This document shows, one piece after another, positions 34,891 through 46,106 of a DNA stretch of 64,000 nt (position 1 is its first letter; every line of letters starts with the position of its first letter). The notes under the pieces are model-generated. The model did not search any database. It was not told where the DNA came from and saw only the letters and a program-made list of their open reading frames with translations. The stretch spans positions 186,001 to 250,000 of the forward strand of contig MCGE01000038.1 of the NCBI GenBank assembly GCA_002105175.1, read 5' to 3'. Made by a program: the position numbers and the translations under genes. This DNA comes from Absidia repens (Eukaryota; Mucoromycota; Mucoromycetes; Mucorales; Cunninghamellaceae).

Positions 34891-36207
34891 TCATTGTGCA
34901 GGAGAAGGATCAGAGCGTTGGTCATGGCTTCCTAGACGATTGGCAGGTATATCGGATTGCTTTGCAACAGCTGACATGGGATGATCTTCCTCATTAGTGA
35001 TAAAGACAGGCATGACGTCGTTTGGTGTAAGCGATTTTTTTCTTGATAAAGCTGATAGTGATGAGGACGATGAGGAAGTGGATACTATCGAGTGTCTATC
35101 TTCGTCTTCAAAATTGTTCTGCTTATTATCAACCACCATTTTTGTTCGAAGATGTCGATTCTATATATATATATAAAGATGTTAGATTGGGTTGGGGTCG
35201 GCGAGAGATGGAAAACACAGACTTACCTCTTTCTCCAAAAGGGCCAGTTTTTTTGTATCAGTAATTTTTTCTTGGTGCAGAAGAGTCATCATGTATTCCA
35301 ATTGACCGACGCGATCATTGAGTGTATGGTCCAAAGATGAAGATGGTGGTATTGATGATGGGGGAGGAGATGTACTGGTACTAGATGTATGGGTGATAGA
35401 ATCATCTTGGGAATGGCGGCTATATGGCGAGTGATGTGTTGAGGTAAGTTCAGGTGATAATGATGAGAATGATGAAGATGACGGTTGATTGGAGATTGCA
35501 GAGGTAGAAGCAGATGGTGGAGAGGAGACAAGTAATGAATGATTGGGATCCAATTGCTTTAACGCGGATTCCAATGCAAAGACACGCCGATCCAGTAGTT
35601 TACATGTTTCTTGCAAATCCCGTTCGCGTAGTTTTCGCCGTTCCCTGAATCTTGCGGAGGCCCCTGCATTCCGTTTCCGCTTTTCAGCCAAGACTTGTGC
35701 GGATGTCATGCCTTCTTTGGTCACTGGGCTTGCTGGGTTGGTGTTGGTATTGGTACCTGATTCATTATTGTGGTCTATTGCTGCATTGCTGTAATATCCA
35801 AAAGAAGACGGTAAAGGAAGTGGAGGAGTTGGTGGTGGTGATGGGGATAAAGTACGATGTCGTTGCTCATGTTGGGTTGAAGGTATATGCTGGAGTTGAT
35901 AGGGAAGGTGCTCTCGTTGTTGTTGTTGCGACTGAGTTTGGCTCTTATTGTCTAGTGGTATCTCATTTGATATCGACCTATGGTTATCCCACGCAGAAGA
36001 TTTACCTAACGCTGGTAAAGATACTGAGGCAGATGAATTAGTCATGTGCTGCATTGTGTTTTCGATGGTTCGCTTCACTCGTTTGTTGGGTATCGACATT
36101 GGGGGCGAAGCAGGTAATCGGAATCGGGAAGAGAATTCAGATATAGGTGGTAATGATATTGCTGCTTCGTATGTTGAGTGCTTTTTTGCTTGTACAGGAG
36201 AAGACAT
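34891..36207 (-). CDS. bZIP transcription factor (CYS3/Met4-like basic region)
   Basis: Exons are 35227-36207 and 34891-35160 (416 residues). The N-terminal half is Ser/Pro/Gln-rich. The basic region (about 168-200) reads EKRKRNAGASARFRERRKLR, where N-X2-A-S-A-R-F-R is the signature of the CYS3/MetR/Met4-type and related fungal bZIPs. A heptad region (ETCKLLDRRVFALESALKQL) follows. After a Ser/Pro-rich spacer a second coiled coil (LEYMMTLLHQEK...LALLEKENRHLRTKM) spans the exon junction. Predicted nuclear dimeric regulator; the basic region hints at sulphur or amino-acid metabolism, but targets cannot be read from the sequence. An ATG-less upstream extension in the same frame exists; the ATG at 36207 is the natural start. 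Confidence 0.82.
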
Positions 36208-36768
36208 TTTATGTGAGAAAAGTAATGAATAAAAAATAAAGAAGAAAAAGAAAGTTGAAAGGTTCGACGGGATCCATTCCATTTTCTCTTAAATTTCGAA
36301 TTCCGATATAAAGCAGGCCATTATCGCATCATTTATCGTTCAAATCACGCTGCCCAAAATATGTCACCAAGACATGTCGTACTCCATCAATTCGTCTTTT
36401 TTTATAAGAAACCCGTCATCCTTTTCTCCATTCGTCCTCCAAGTCAAATTTCCGTACTAAGCAATGATTTCCTAATAAAAACAACACCTTACAATGGATG
36501 CGGACAAAAACCAACAATAAATGGATTAAATCAGTGTGAGACAAAAGGAGAGGGGGGGTGGATGCTAATCTACGCCACCGCAATGTGATGCACTAAAAAC
36601 GCCTTGTTTTACCATCCCCCATTGTCGTCATTTTTGATCGACAGCATCTCATCCAATTATCATCACAAGGTTCGATAAATACATAGTAAAATTCAATATT
36701 TTATTTTACTTTATTTTCGTCAGTAAAACTAAAACAGTAAAAGCCAACTCCGCAAATACATGTTTAAA
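36208..36768. other. Intergenic, bZIP promoter and RNF5-like 3' region
   Basis: 561 nt; no supported gene. A plus-strand frame at 36361-36588 has no motif. Contains AATATTTTATTTTACTTT near 36695. Confidence 0.55.
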
Positions 36769-37899
36769 CTAATAAAAAACTATCACTACTATAAACAAGC
36801 TGAGGATCATAAGCATAAGTCGTAACAAGAAGCCATTGGATTGATTGCCTTCATTTGGTGGCGGTCGCCCCTAAAATGCAAAATGATATCAAGTTAAAAA
36901 TCAATGGAGATAGGGTAGTATATTTCCTTTTTTATTTTCCTACAGTGTAATTCTCACGTCATCCTTTTACTTACAATGGAGAAAAAATTAGTATTTCGAT
37001 CCACCGGTTGTCTGTTGTTTCTAAAGGGATGAAAAAACGAGCTTCCAGCAACATTGGGATTGTACAAAGGTTCCGGCCTTTTCCCTGAAGGTCTTGAAGG
37101 AATAGATGCGTCACCATACCTAAAACGATAAAGGGTCATATTAATCATTTTTCTTTTATTTTTAAACATATTTCTAATGTCCCTTCACACCTTCTTCACT
37201 TGAGAGAATATTTTTACTACCTTGGATCACTTTCTTCTCGCCCGCGACCATAAACAGGGATGATTTTATCATTTGAACATCCTGCCTTACACATGGGGCA
37301 TGTTGGGTTCATCTTTTGTAGTTCCAGCCATTTTGATAAACACACCCAACTAACAAAAGATAAGAATAAGGAAGTTTAGTGTAATGCGATCACTTGCTGC
37401 CGTTGCTCCATTTGTTTGTACTTGCCAGAATAAGTGACCACAAATAGTCAATACAGGATATATTGCAGTGTCAAAACTAAAATTCCAAAAAAAATAAAAA
37501 ATAAAAAAGAGGATCGACCATCCCCCGACCTCCCGTCCCAGGTTATCAGCATCACATACATATATAGCATTTGATATAGCCTCTAAGTTTCACCACTTAC
37601 CATATGTTACAGTCATAAAAGCCTGTATTGGTATAATCGTAATCGAAGGCAGTCGTTGTTACTTGCTTGTGATCGTTGCTTGGAGGAGTCGACGAAGGTG
37701 GTTGCTGCTGAGTTGTATCGCAATGCCGCCGTCGTATAGCGGAAGATGGTCCCTTTTTGTCTTTTTCCGTTGTCATTATCGGTGTTCTTGTCATTCTAGT
37801 AGTTCTGATCGGCGTGGGTATTGGTGTCACATGGGTCGTTGTTGGCTGATGAGGATCAGTTGTTACCACAGTTGGTGCTGATGGTCTTGACAAATCCAT
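36769..37899 (-). CDS. RNF5/RNF185-like tail-anchored RING E3 ligase
   Basis: Exons are 37601-37899, 37426-37476, 37221-37349, 36975-37119 and 36769-36870 (241 residues). A Thr/Pro-rich N-terminus is followed by a C3HC4 RING (C-X2-C split by intron 1: CNIC, then TICGHLFCWVCLSKWL and CPMCKAG). The RING-adjacent segment DKIIPVYGRGRE is typical of RNF5/RMA1. The C-terminus has one hydrophobic helix (LRLMLMILSLFIVVIVFY) ending at the stop, a tail anchor. Family role: ER-membrane ubiquitin ligase in ER-associated degradation. Intron 2 (37350-37425) starts with GC (TG|GCAAGT) instead of GT; reading through a GT site there destroys the RING, so the GC-AG junction is well supported by conservation. 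Confidence 0.9.
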
Positions 37900-38593
37900 A
37901 TTACATGTATAGGGAATAATATGTAGTTCTGTTTCGAACAAAGATAAAACAGAGAAGAAAGAGAAGAAGAAGATATATATATATATATATTCGAAAAAAA
38001 ATGAGAGAAATTCTCCTCTCTTGCAAAAAATTGCCTCCCTATTTATTGTACTTAGTTGTACTTTAGACAGTCGGCATTTAAAATCGTATCAAGTAAAAAA
38101 AATTCATCTCACCTCGACAAGGTTGACTTCACTCCCTTTTTCTTCATATTCCAAACCACTTCTAAAGCATGTATGCATCCATTGTAAAAATAGTAGTAAT
38201 ATTGAGATTTTATTTTTTCTTGTGCGTGATAATAAATAAATAAATAATAAAAAATGAGATAATGAATTATAATATTAAACTGATGTGAGATGTGTTTGTA
38301 TGTAGAGTAAACAAAAGGGGATGATGTTCAAAAAATAGACTAATATAGACTAAGTCTGATGATATAAATATGAGTAAAAAAAAAAAAAAAGTAAACCAAA
38401 ACATAGTGATGGAAGGGGTAAACTAAGGTGAGTATCAAACAATTAAGTCCATTGTATTTTGTAGTAGCCACAATATAGATTCATGCCGCCATTCATCTGC
38501 AGTGTCGTCCAAAAAAAAAAAAAAAAAAAAAAAAAAGGCCAACAAAAAACAAAAAGGAATCGTGAGTACTATTATATCCCATTTATTCCGTGC
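37900..38593. other. Intergenic, RNF5-like promoter and RBR gene 3' region
   Basis: 694 nt with a TA run (37973-37990) near the RNF5-like start, an A26 run near 38511-38536 and no supported gene. Confidence 0.55.
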
Positions 38594-41024
38594 CTAAATA
38601 TTACCAATTTTATCCAATGTTGATTTTGGCCCAACAACAACATCTGGCAATTGAGCAATCACGTCAGGATGTGCTTCCAAGTATTCGCGCCGAGCCACAC
38701 TGGAAGCCTTTTGAATAGCTTCATCTTCGGGATCTGTCTTGTACAGATCGCATTTATTACATTTTTCACAAGGAGAACCAGGAATTGCGCGGAAATGATC
38801 ACAAAAATGGGCATACGACTCTGTTCATTGGTGCATAAAAAAAAGTCAATACAGTATCGCCATGTAGTGAGTTGGATTTTTTTAAATACCTTTTCCAATA
38901 TCTTTTCGACAAATATAGCACATAGCATAACCACACTTGCATTTTATCTTGTTACACCCATCCGATTTTTGGAAAGACAAATTACACTGAGGACACTATA
39001 ATCATCATCAGAATTAGTATTGCTGATTTCGCGATTTTCCATTTTTCTTACCGTTCGTTTGACAGCATCTGCCATGGCCTAATGTCATTTCGATAAATAG
39101 TGAATATGAGTACTGTGGGTGAGGGCTATTGTTTTTGTTTTTCCATTTTTTATTATTATTTTTTATTTATTTATTTTATTTACCTTTTCAATATATAGTC
39201 GAAGACCATCTTTTTCATTTTCGTAGCAGTTATGTAGGCCACGGATAACATGCATACACTGTAAGCAGGTGAGTTTTCCACAAGAAGGATTGCGACATTG
39301 GAAAGCATACCCCCGCCGCTTGCTCACAAGGCGTTTGTAAGCAATTTGCAGATCATTTTTCAAGTCCCACTGTTGATGATTTCGTCGCCACACAAAAGCA
39401 GTCGACACAAAAAGAAGAAGAATAAACAAGAGTGTGAGATTCTTCCCATTATTGTCGCCCTCTCCCACCAAAAGTCCTAATAATAAGAGTAATACCATGA
39501 CCCACCGCGCTAAAGAAATCAAAGCCATTGATTTGTCCACCACGTGCTGTATTGGTCGTATAGAATCATCCAGTTCACAGTAGGAGCACGAAGCACATTG
39601 GACGAGAGCCCATGCCTGTTTTGCCATGTTCACTTCAAATAGAGACGTTTCGTACGCTTTCCAAAGATCAGGAGAGAGGATGTGTTGTTGTAGTACGCGG
39701 ACAGGTAAGCACCCTTCGCATAGAATGATGTTGTCAGAAGCAATACAAGGGATCCGTTCCACTCCTCGCAAAGCGCCCTGTCCAAAAAGTCCTTCCATCA
39801 TAAATCGTGTAATACAATCATGGCAAAATGAATGAGATCCCAGACTACAAAACACCAATTTTTCGAAGGAGTAGTCACCGAAGCAGCAACCACAGGTGAT
39901 GTATTGTTCATCGTTTTCATATTCTTGATTGTTGATTTCATGCGCTAACGTTTCATCCAAGACAGATTGCTGATCGAGTTTCCTTTTTCGTAATTGATCT
40001 AACTCTTTAATAAAAGTGGTATCCATACGCTTTTTTTGTTGTGATGCTGAATCCAATATTGTCGCGAATGGCCATGTAGGTGAAGAAGCCATAGATGATG
40101 ATGATGAGGAAGAAGAAGAAGAAGAAGAGCCAGTTTTTGTCAAAGAGGACCAGTGAGTAAAAAAATTACGTATAGATCGCCAAAAACCACCCGATCCCAT
40201 TTCAGATAATTGGTCATAACTATTGATATAGTCCCAGTTGTTTTCCGCAAGGACAGCGCAAATAGACGATTTCCAGATCTTGATGCATATCAGTAAAATA
40301 AAAAAAAAGGTTTTGTTGTCAGTTTATGATTTTTTCCCACCCAGTTATCATTCGCCTCCTCCAACTTGTTACTTACCTGAGGATAATCTGTGGCCAATTG
40401 ATCCAAAGCCTGAGATTTATACATATCGCTACGAAACAAATCGTGCCGATAGAGTCGTCCATAATCTAATCGCTCAGGCACCCTAGAATCTGCCAAAATG
40501 GTTGTTGTCACTTGTTCTATCACACTGTGATCGTATCGTACGATAAGTTGTCGGAGATAGTCGATGTCATTATCAGGAAACAGACTTGTTGCTAGGGTAT
40601 ATAAAGCTGCATTCCATCGCTGATATGGTTGAGTAGCTAAGTTTGCTGTGTTTGGTGCTATAGCTTTAGTCATCACCGATCCAGTGCCATCAGTATCTAC
40701 TTGGTAAGACAGTTGAGGGTAGTAACCGCCCATAGCGAAGATTTTCTCTGTAATGCGTTCAACATGATTGACTTCATAATGTGATATGCAGTATCTAAAG
40801 TAGTCCGGATCTACCGTATTCCATTAATTGATGCAAGAAACAGAATGAAAAAGAATTGAGTGAAAAGTGAGACAAACGTGTCAATAAACAATAAAAACCG
40901 CCTGTTCTTTTTATAGCTTTATATTTTTACCTCCTAGTGGGAAGAGAGTAACTAGTTGATCAACAAGGTGCGTTTCGCTTTGCTTTGATGAAGATGACCC
41001 ATTATGCTTTTTAAGTTTTGCCAT
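38594..41024 (-). CDS. RNF216/TRIAD3-like RBR E3 ubiquitin ligase
   Basis: Exons are 40931-41024, 40377-40810, 39184-40278, 39052-39078, 38890-38995 and 38594-38820 (660 residues, all in frame). N-terminal helical regions (DPDYFRYCISHYEVNHVERI and IWKSSICAVLAENNWDYI) precede a poly-Ser spacer. RING1 is CGCCFGDYSFEKLVFCS...SFCHDC, then comes IBR, then RING2 with CPQCNLSFQKSDGCNKIKC and CGYAMCYICRKDIGK, followed by HFCDHFR and CDLY. These RING2 and tail motifs identify the RNF216 branch. The catalytic Cys is expected in the CNKIKC segment. Exon 4 is only 27 nt. Oddity: two hydrophobic helices (ALISLARWVMVLLLLLGLLV and LTLLFILLLFVSTAFVW) sit between the first and second IBR zinc-ligand pairs, which would anchor the ligase in a membrane. 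Confidence 0.9.
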
Positions 41025-41645
41025 TATATAACAAAAATGGAGAGTAAAAAAAAAAAAAAAAAAAAAAGAAAAATTCAAAAAAGCTTAACACATGGAAAAC
41101 GTCGGGGTTTAAAGACCTACTTCATGCCATTTCAAAAATTTTATTGTACTCTACTTTACAGTACGATGGCTAGTCTTGGTTAACAGTAGCGATAGGTCTA
41201 CAAAGCGATTCCATCCAAAAAAGGATAAATGGGGAAAGTGAAAGACATTACTGCTTTTCTAGTTTTCTGGAAGAGAAAAACTGATTCTATAAAAATCAAA
41301 CACGGGACTACCAAATCGTTTACTTTTGAAATCAAACAAGATAATATGCGAGGAATTCAAACCATCGTTAAAGGATTTAAGCACTAGGCTCACACTTCAA
41401 TTTTCAATTTTAAACCCCAGGCGTGGCCCGCACATTTTTATCGCTACAAGACAAGTGGTACAGATTAGACAGTCAAATAGGTATTTACTTTTATTTCATA
41501 AATATAATGTAAACAATAAAATTACAATCAATCAACAAGGCAAATAAAAAACTAATATAAAGTAGCATAAAAAAGGACATAGCTAAAACTAGATAGATAA
41601 TAGGGGAATAAAAGCACAGCTGCACTAATAAATAATCTCTCTAAA
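41025..41645. other. Intergenic, RBR promoter and amidase 3' region
   Basis: 621 nt with an A23 run near 41048 and no supported gene. Confidence 0.55.
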
Positions 41646-42764
41646 CTAAAGCTTCGGCAAAATTTTTCGGTTGTTGATGGTAGATGATCCATGGCCAGAA
41701 AATATACGGCCAGATTGCCATTCAGAGCGAATTTGGAACTCTTTTTCAGCATTTGCAGTGACGGAGGCAACGTCGATATCTGTTATCAATAGACATTCAT
41801 GATCCCCCTTCGCTTCAGCCACCACACCATTGAGGGGAACTGCGATCTGACTTGCTCCGCATAATATACCAAAAGGCGAGCCTGATGCTGTATTATCATG
41901 TTGATACCGCCGCTGAGCTGCGTCGCAAAAAGCCACACAAATTCCATTTTCAAATGCTCTTGACGCACACATATGATTGACCAATTTGATTTCACTTTCC
42001 ACATTGTATTTGTTTTGAGGATCATCCGATTCGGTCAAGGTCCAGTAAGCTGCATGATATTATGAGATTAAAAGTTAATAGAATGGACACATAAATTGCC
42101 TTTTCGTCAACCGTGTCTATACTACCTGGTACAATAATCAACTGAGCATTCCCATTCAAAGCCATCTCACGAAATACTTCAGGTACAGAAATATCCCAAC
42201 AAGCGCAAATCCCAACCATGATGCCAAATCGGTTCTTGGCAGTGCCGAAGTCAAAATCCCCTAAAACATAATAATAATACCAATACCATGTGTCAAGCAC
42301 CACGATATCCCATTTCAGCTTTCTCTATGAATTGCTTTACCTTGTTGTAGATATTTGCGTTCATGTTGCCATAGGTGTACTTTGTTGTATTTTAGTAAAA
42401 CATCACCAGACTTGTCGATGTAGTATGCCACGTTGTGAAATTGTCCCTGTTCATCCTGTTCAATGACTGTACCAGGAACAAGGTCTATTTGATATTTTTG
42501 TGCAAGCTGGCCCAATCGTTGTGCTGGTTTCACCAATGTTGATTTCCTTCCGGGTCCACCCAAGAAAAATCTAGATTTAGCAGAGTCAGTATTAAAAAAA
42601 AAAAAAAAAAAAAAAAAAGAAAAGAGATGGGAGATGACATACTCTGGAAATACCAGAAGATCTACCTTTTGCTGTGCTGCTTGTGCCATATAGAATTCAG
42701 CTTGGGCCCAGTTGTTTTCTTTATTTTGATGATCGATATATAGCTGTACCAGGGCAATTCTCAT
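41646..42764 (-). CDS. Carbon-nitrogen hydrolase (nitrilase superfamily amidase)
   Basis: Exons are 42643-42764, 42341-42570, 42126-42260 and 41646-42049 (296 residues). The catalytic triad is visible: Glu in LLVFPEFFLGG, Lys in LKYNKVHLW and Cys in GICACWDISVPE. The N-terminus MRIALVQL is the standard first strand of the fold. Family members hydrolyse amides such as omega-amides, N-carbamoyl compounds or cyanide-derived nitriles; the exact branch and substrate cannot be set from sequence alone. No targeting signal is seen, so a cytosolic enzyme is likely. The intron between exons 1 and 2 holds an A27-type run just before the second exon boundary. Confidence 0.88.
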
Positions 42765-43107
42765 TTTTTTGTGGTTGGTATATGTATAAAAAAAAAAGTG
42801 GAGAGGCGGGTTTGTCATCACAGTCGGAAATTTAAAAAAAGTGTGGGGAAACAAGGGAATCAACGACCAACAAAACTAAAGTTTGGTGCAGAAAAACCAA
42901 GACTTCGTTTTTCATTTGTTGAAAAAAAAGACAAAGCTAATTTTTGTTTGTTTATTTACAAGATAGGATAATATATGAGTGATAATAATAATAATGATAT
43001 AAAAATGTATTGTTGTTTATGTCATAAAAGTAAGGGGTAACAGTGGGGAAAAAAAAAAAAAAAAAAACCAGGAGATAGAGGATGGTGGGAAGGGGGGTGT
43101 GGAAAAT
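42765..43107. other. Intergenic, amidase promoter and CreA-like 3' region
   Basis: 343 nt with A-runs (near 42790 and 43050) and no supported gene. Confidence 0.55.
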
Positions 43108-43791
43108 CTAAATATGCAAGGTAAGACGCGGGGAATTGTGTGATGAAGACGGCGGTGTTAGCAAGTCAGCAAAAGGTAAAGTTGATATGGGAGGTAAAGT
43201 ACGAGCTTGAGGAGGTTGATCCAAAAGCGCCAATAAGGACCTATCTACAGAAGAAGCAAGTGGTTCTGTGATGTAATCCCAGTTGCATTCAACTGTATCC
43301 AATTTCTTATTGATCAAATGACGAGACGATAATGTAGGTGAATTATTTGATGTTGATAAATAACCAACATCCGAAATTTCTCCTGTTGTGGACGTGGGTG
43401 GTGATGATGGTATTGGTGGTACAGAAATAGTCGTTGCTGATAATGATGATTTTCCCATCTGTCTTGATCGTCGTTTAGTTGAAGAAGAAGCGTGAATGCG
43501 TGCATGCCGTGTCAATTCATCTGACCGACTGAATCGCTTTTTGCATCCAGTGAAGTAGCAATGATGTGGTTTTTCACCTGTATGCGTGCGTACATGACGA
43601 GTTTGATGTTCAAGCCGATGAAAGAATTTGCAACATAGTGGACATTTGTAAGGTCTTGACGTGTTGGTGTTGACGATTTGAGGAATAGTTGACTTCAATG
43701 GTGACTTTGATTCTTTCCGATACTCACTTTCTGACTTTTGTTGTTTCCCAGTTGATAGATAAGGTAGTTGACTAGCTGCTTGATATTCCAT
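43108..43791 (-). CDS. CreA/Mig1-type two-finger C2H2 transcription factor
   Basis: A single exon of 227 residues. Two C2H2 fingers lie at about 50-70 and 78-100 (ligands C50, C53, H66, H70 and C78, C83, H96, H100). The sequence around them ([45 protein letters not shown]) is the classical CreA/Mig1 finger pair. Contact residues RLEHQTR and RSDELTR predict binding to GC-box-like SYGGGG sites. Family role: carbon catabolite repression in the nucleus. The protein is about half the length of Aspergillus CreA; after the fingers only a basic patch (STKRRSRQ) and a Ser/Pro-rich tail remain, so a paralogue rather than the main repressor is possible. The start at 43791 is the first ATG of the frame. 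Confidence 0.87.
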   Translation of the reverse strand: MEYQAASQLPYLSTGKQQKSESEYRKESKSPLKSTIPQIVNTNTSRPYKCPLCCKFFHRLEHQTRHVRTHTGEKPHHCYFTGCKKRFSRSDELTRHARIHASSSTKRRSRQMGKSSLSATTISVPPIPSSPPTSTTGEISDVGYLSTSNNSPTLSSRHLINKKLDTVECNWDYITEPLASSVDRSLLALLDQPPQARTLPPISTLPFADLLTPPSSSHNSPRLTLHI

Positions 43792-44649
43792 TTGAATATA
43801 TATCAATTAATTTCAAAGGAAAGTAAAAGAAAAGAAAAAGAGAGCGTCAATTTTTAAAAATGCGCTGTGTTTTAAATATTGAAAGTATGCATCATAGAGA
43901 TAGAGAAAACCTTTTTACCCATTTTTGGGTGATTCGGACAAAGAGCTTTTTGTCCTTTTACAGATAGAAATACATCATTATGCCCTCTCTATAAAACTCA
44001 TATAAAACTGTGACATAGAGCATACCCTTTTTTTCATTCTGGCAATCTGCTCATTTTTATGACCACAAGAAAAGAATGCCACATTGCAATAGTTACCCCA
44101 CTATCTCTTCATTCACAATTCCCTTTGTATACTTTTGTTTTACGTCCTCTGATCCTCTGCCTGTTATATCTTATCATTACATGCAACAAATACTGACTAG
44201 CAAATGTTTGAAACCATCACAATTGATTGCATCCCATATATCATATAAAGTCAACGTATCGTGAAATTGATCACTTGTATTTCCATTTACATGCAAAAAT
44301 TACGAAGTCGAAAATTGCCTGTATAATAAAAATTTCACGATTACTCAACATCTACTAAAAAAGGAATCTCAATCTAACCGAGATTCGCTCTTATACATAT
44401 CATTGTAAAATTGAAGACAGTTTCTGATGATAATTAATAAATTTATTCAAATGTAGTAAATATAAAGAGGCGTTTAAGTAAGCAAAAGTGGAAAATCTCC
44501 AACACCAAATGAGAATTAAACTAATGTAAAAAATATAACTATACTAAATACCAAGTTCTTCACTCAGCCCCAAACTTCTACCTACAGGGAAGAACATGCA
44601 ATTTTTGTATGAAGATGAATAAAGGACCTGGTCCATGGACATCCACAAA
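43792..44649. other. Intergenic, CreA-like promoter side
   Basis: No gene recognised. The plus-strand frame 44076-44264 has no motif. The 3' part leads into the tandem exon-like duplications. Confidence 0.5.
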
Positions 44650-44695
44650 TTAGCCAAGTAGCAAAAAAGTCAGACACAGTAACACCGCCGTCAAT
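44650..44695 (-). pseudogene. Exon-like unit Y, copy D (terminal copy)
   Basis: On the minus strand it follows TTTTTCTAG and reads LTAVLLCLTFLLLG before an in-frame stop. It is nearly identical in DNA to copy C at 44783-44869 and is separated from it by an 87-nt segment with GTAAGACAC donor and CTAG acceptor. It could be the last exon of a small membrane protein gene, or a relic. Confidence 0.45.
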
Positions 44696-44782
44696 CTAGA
44701 AAAAGAAAGAAGAATACACAGTCAGTACACTCAGCTTTTCAACAACGTCGTCGTTTTCTATTCGTATCGTAGCGTGTCTTAC

Positions 44783-44869
44783 ATTCCAAAAGGTGTAGGA
44801 TCTTGTTGATTAAAAAGCGCCCGTGAGCCAAGTAGCAAAAAAGTCAGACACAGTAACACCGCCGTCAAT
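44783..44869 (-). pseudogene. Exon-like unit Y, copy C (87 nt, intact)
   Basis: Flanked by CTAG acceptor and GTAAGACACG donor on the minus strand. In the phase that joins it to copy D it encodes LTAVLLCLTFLLLG, then SRALFNQQDPTPFG, with no stop. Its length is a multiple of three, so duplication keeps frame. The flanking introns share almost the same sequence (AACGACGACGTTGTTGAAAA). Confidence 0.5.
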
Positions 44870-44952
44870 CTAGAAAAAGAAAAGAAGAATACACAGTCAG
44901 TAACACCCAGCTTTTCAACAACGTCGTCATTTCTATTCGTATCGTGTCTTAC

Positions 44953-45047
44953 AATCCAAAAGGTGTAGGATCTTGTTCAATAAAATAACACCGGGGAGGG
45001 AGCCAAGTAGCAAAAGTCTGGTACATACAGTAAGGCCACCATCAAAA
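44953..45047 (-). pseudogene. Exon-like unit Y, copy B (degenerate)
   Basis: Same donor side (GTAAGACACG) and same CCTACACCTTTTGGAT block as copy C, but the 5' part is changed (GGTGGCCTTACTGTATGTAC) and the frame equivalent to copy C contains a stop. Likely decayed. Confidence 0.45.
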
Positions 45048-45066
45048 ATGAGAGAGAGAGAGCGAG

Positions 45067-45098
<32 letters not shown>

Positions 45099-45145
45099 TC
45101 GGGTATGCGTGCGGTGCTTAAATGTTTGTGGGGAAAGGCACTTAC

Positions 45146-45182
45146 CTTTTTCAGAAGGGAGGAAATAAAAAGAGTTTGCTAC
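45146..45182 (-). pseudogene. Exon-like unit X, copy 2 (37 nt)
   Basis: A 37-nt segment (minus strand GTAGCAAACTC...CTGAAAAAG) lies between a long T tract ending in AG and a GTAAGT donor. Only one frame is open: VANSFYFLPSEK. It is identical to unit X copy 1 at 45272-45308. Confidence 0.45.
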
Positions 45183-45186
45183 CTAA

Positions 45187-45218
<32 letters not shown>

Positions 45219-45271
45219 AAAGGGTCGGGTATGCGTGCGGTGCTTAAATGTTTGTGGGGAAAGGCACTTAC

Positions 45272-45308
45272 CTTTTTCAGAAGGGAGGAAATAAAAAGAG
45301 TTTGCTAC
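45272..45308 (-). pseudogene. Exon-like unit X, copy 1 (37 nt)
   Basis: Identical to the copy at 45146-45182, including the downstream GTAAGTGCCTTTCCCCAC donor region and the T-rich tract. Together they form a tandem duplication of about 126 nt that contains one exon-like unit plus its intron. Confidence 0.5.
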
Positions 45309-46106
45309 CTAAAAAAAAAAAAAAGAAAAAAGAAAAAAGATAGCATGTGTGAGGCAGTAAAGCTTGGAAATAGAGACAATATGTTTTTTATTCATGTTTA
45401 CGTTGTATTGTGCGTCACCATCACACAGTAACCAGCAAAGAAATAAAACCATCACAACCATCCCACAGTACAGAGTCCAGTGATGTCCAATTGACGTATG
45501 TGCTACGTTAAAATATTGGCGCCTTGCCCAAGGACTGAATAGCCAGTGAGAACGCAGGATAGGCCGACCAAAGATGCAACCCCCATGCGAACGTGACTAA
45601 ACCAATACCAACTAATGTTGCCCCTTACTACTGTGACCAGGTGTGGAACGCACTCTAACGGACCCCCCATGCGCCTTAGGACAACATATGATTGCTATAT
45701 ACCAAGCACATCTCCAGCTCAGTAAAACAATCATCATCTATCATCCATCATCCAGATTACCCCCAGATTATCCAGAGATAAAAAGGCCATCCTCGCAAAT
45801 CACAGTAGCAGCATTCAACGACCTTACATCCCCCACAAGCCCCACCTACTTGAGCCTGCAAAGGAACATAAGACGTTCGGACAACACCCAACACACACCA
45901 CCACAAAAACCCTGGCCAGTGAGATGATTGAGATGATCAAGATAAAAAAAAAAAAAAAACACCACCATCGTCGTCAGATCCAAAAGTCAAAACAAGGTCA
46001 GCATCATCAACACAAGACTGGCCGAATTCAAAAAGAGAGAGAGAGAAAGATTATTAGTAAGCTCCACTTTCAACATAGTCGCCTTTTCATTCATGCTCTG
46101 TCTTAC
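45309..46106. other. Unassigned stretch with richer G+C
   Basis: About 45440-45920 is visibly richer in G+C than its surroundings and contains a plus-strand open frame (45643-45927) rich in Pro, Ser and Thr, without recognised motifs. It may be a fragment of a mobile element or of another gene. Purine runs (GAGAGAGAGA) lie near 46035. Confidence 0.35.

Noticed and set aside
44973..45431. Lysine-rich plus-strand frame through the duplicated region
   Set aside because: It is created by poly(A) tracts and the tandem duplication; the minus-strand splice signals explain the repeats better.
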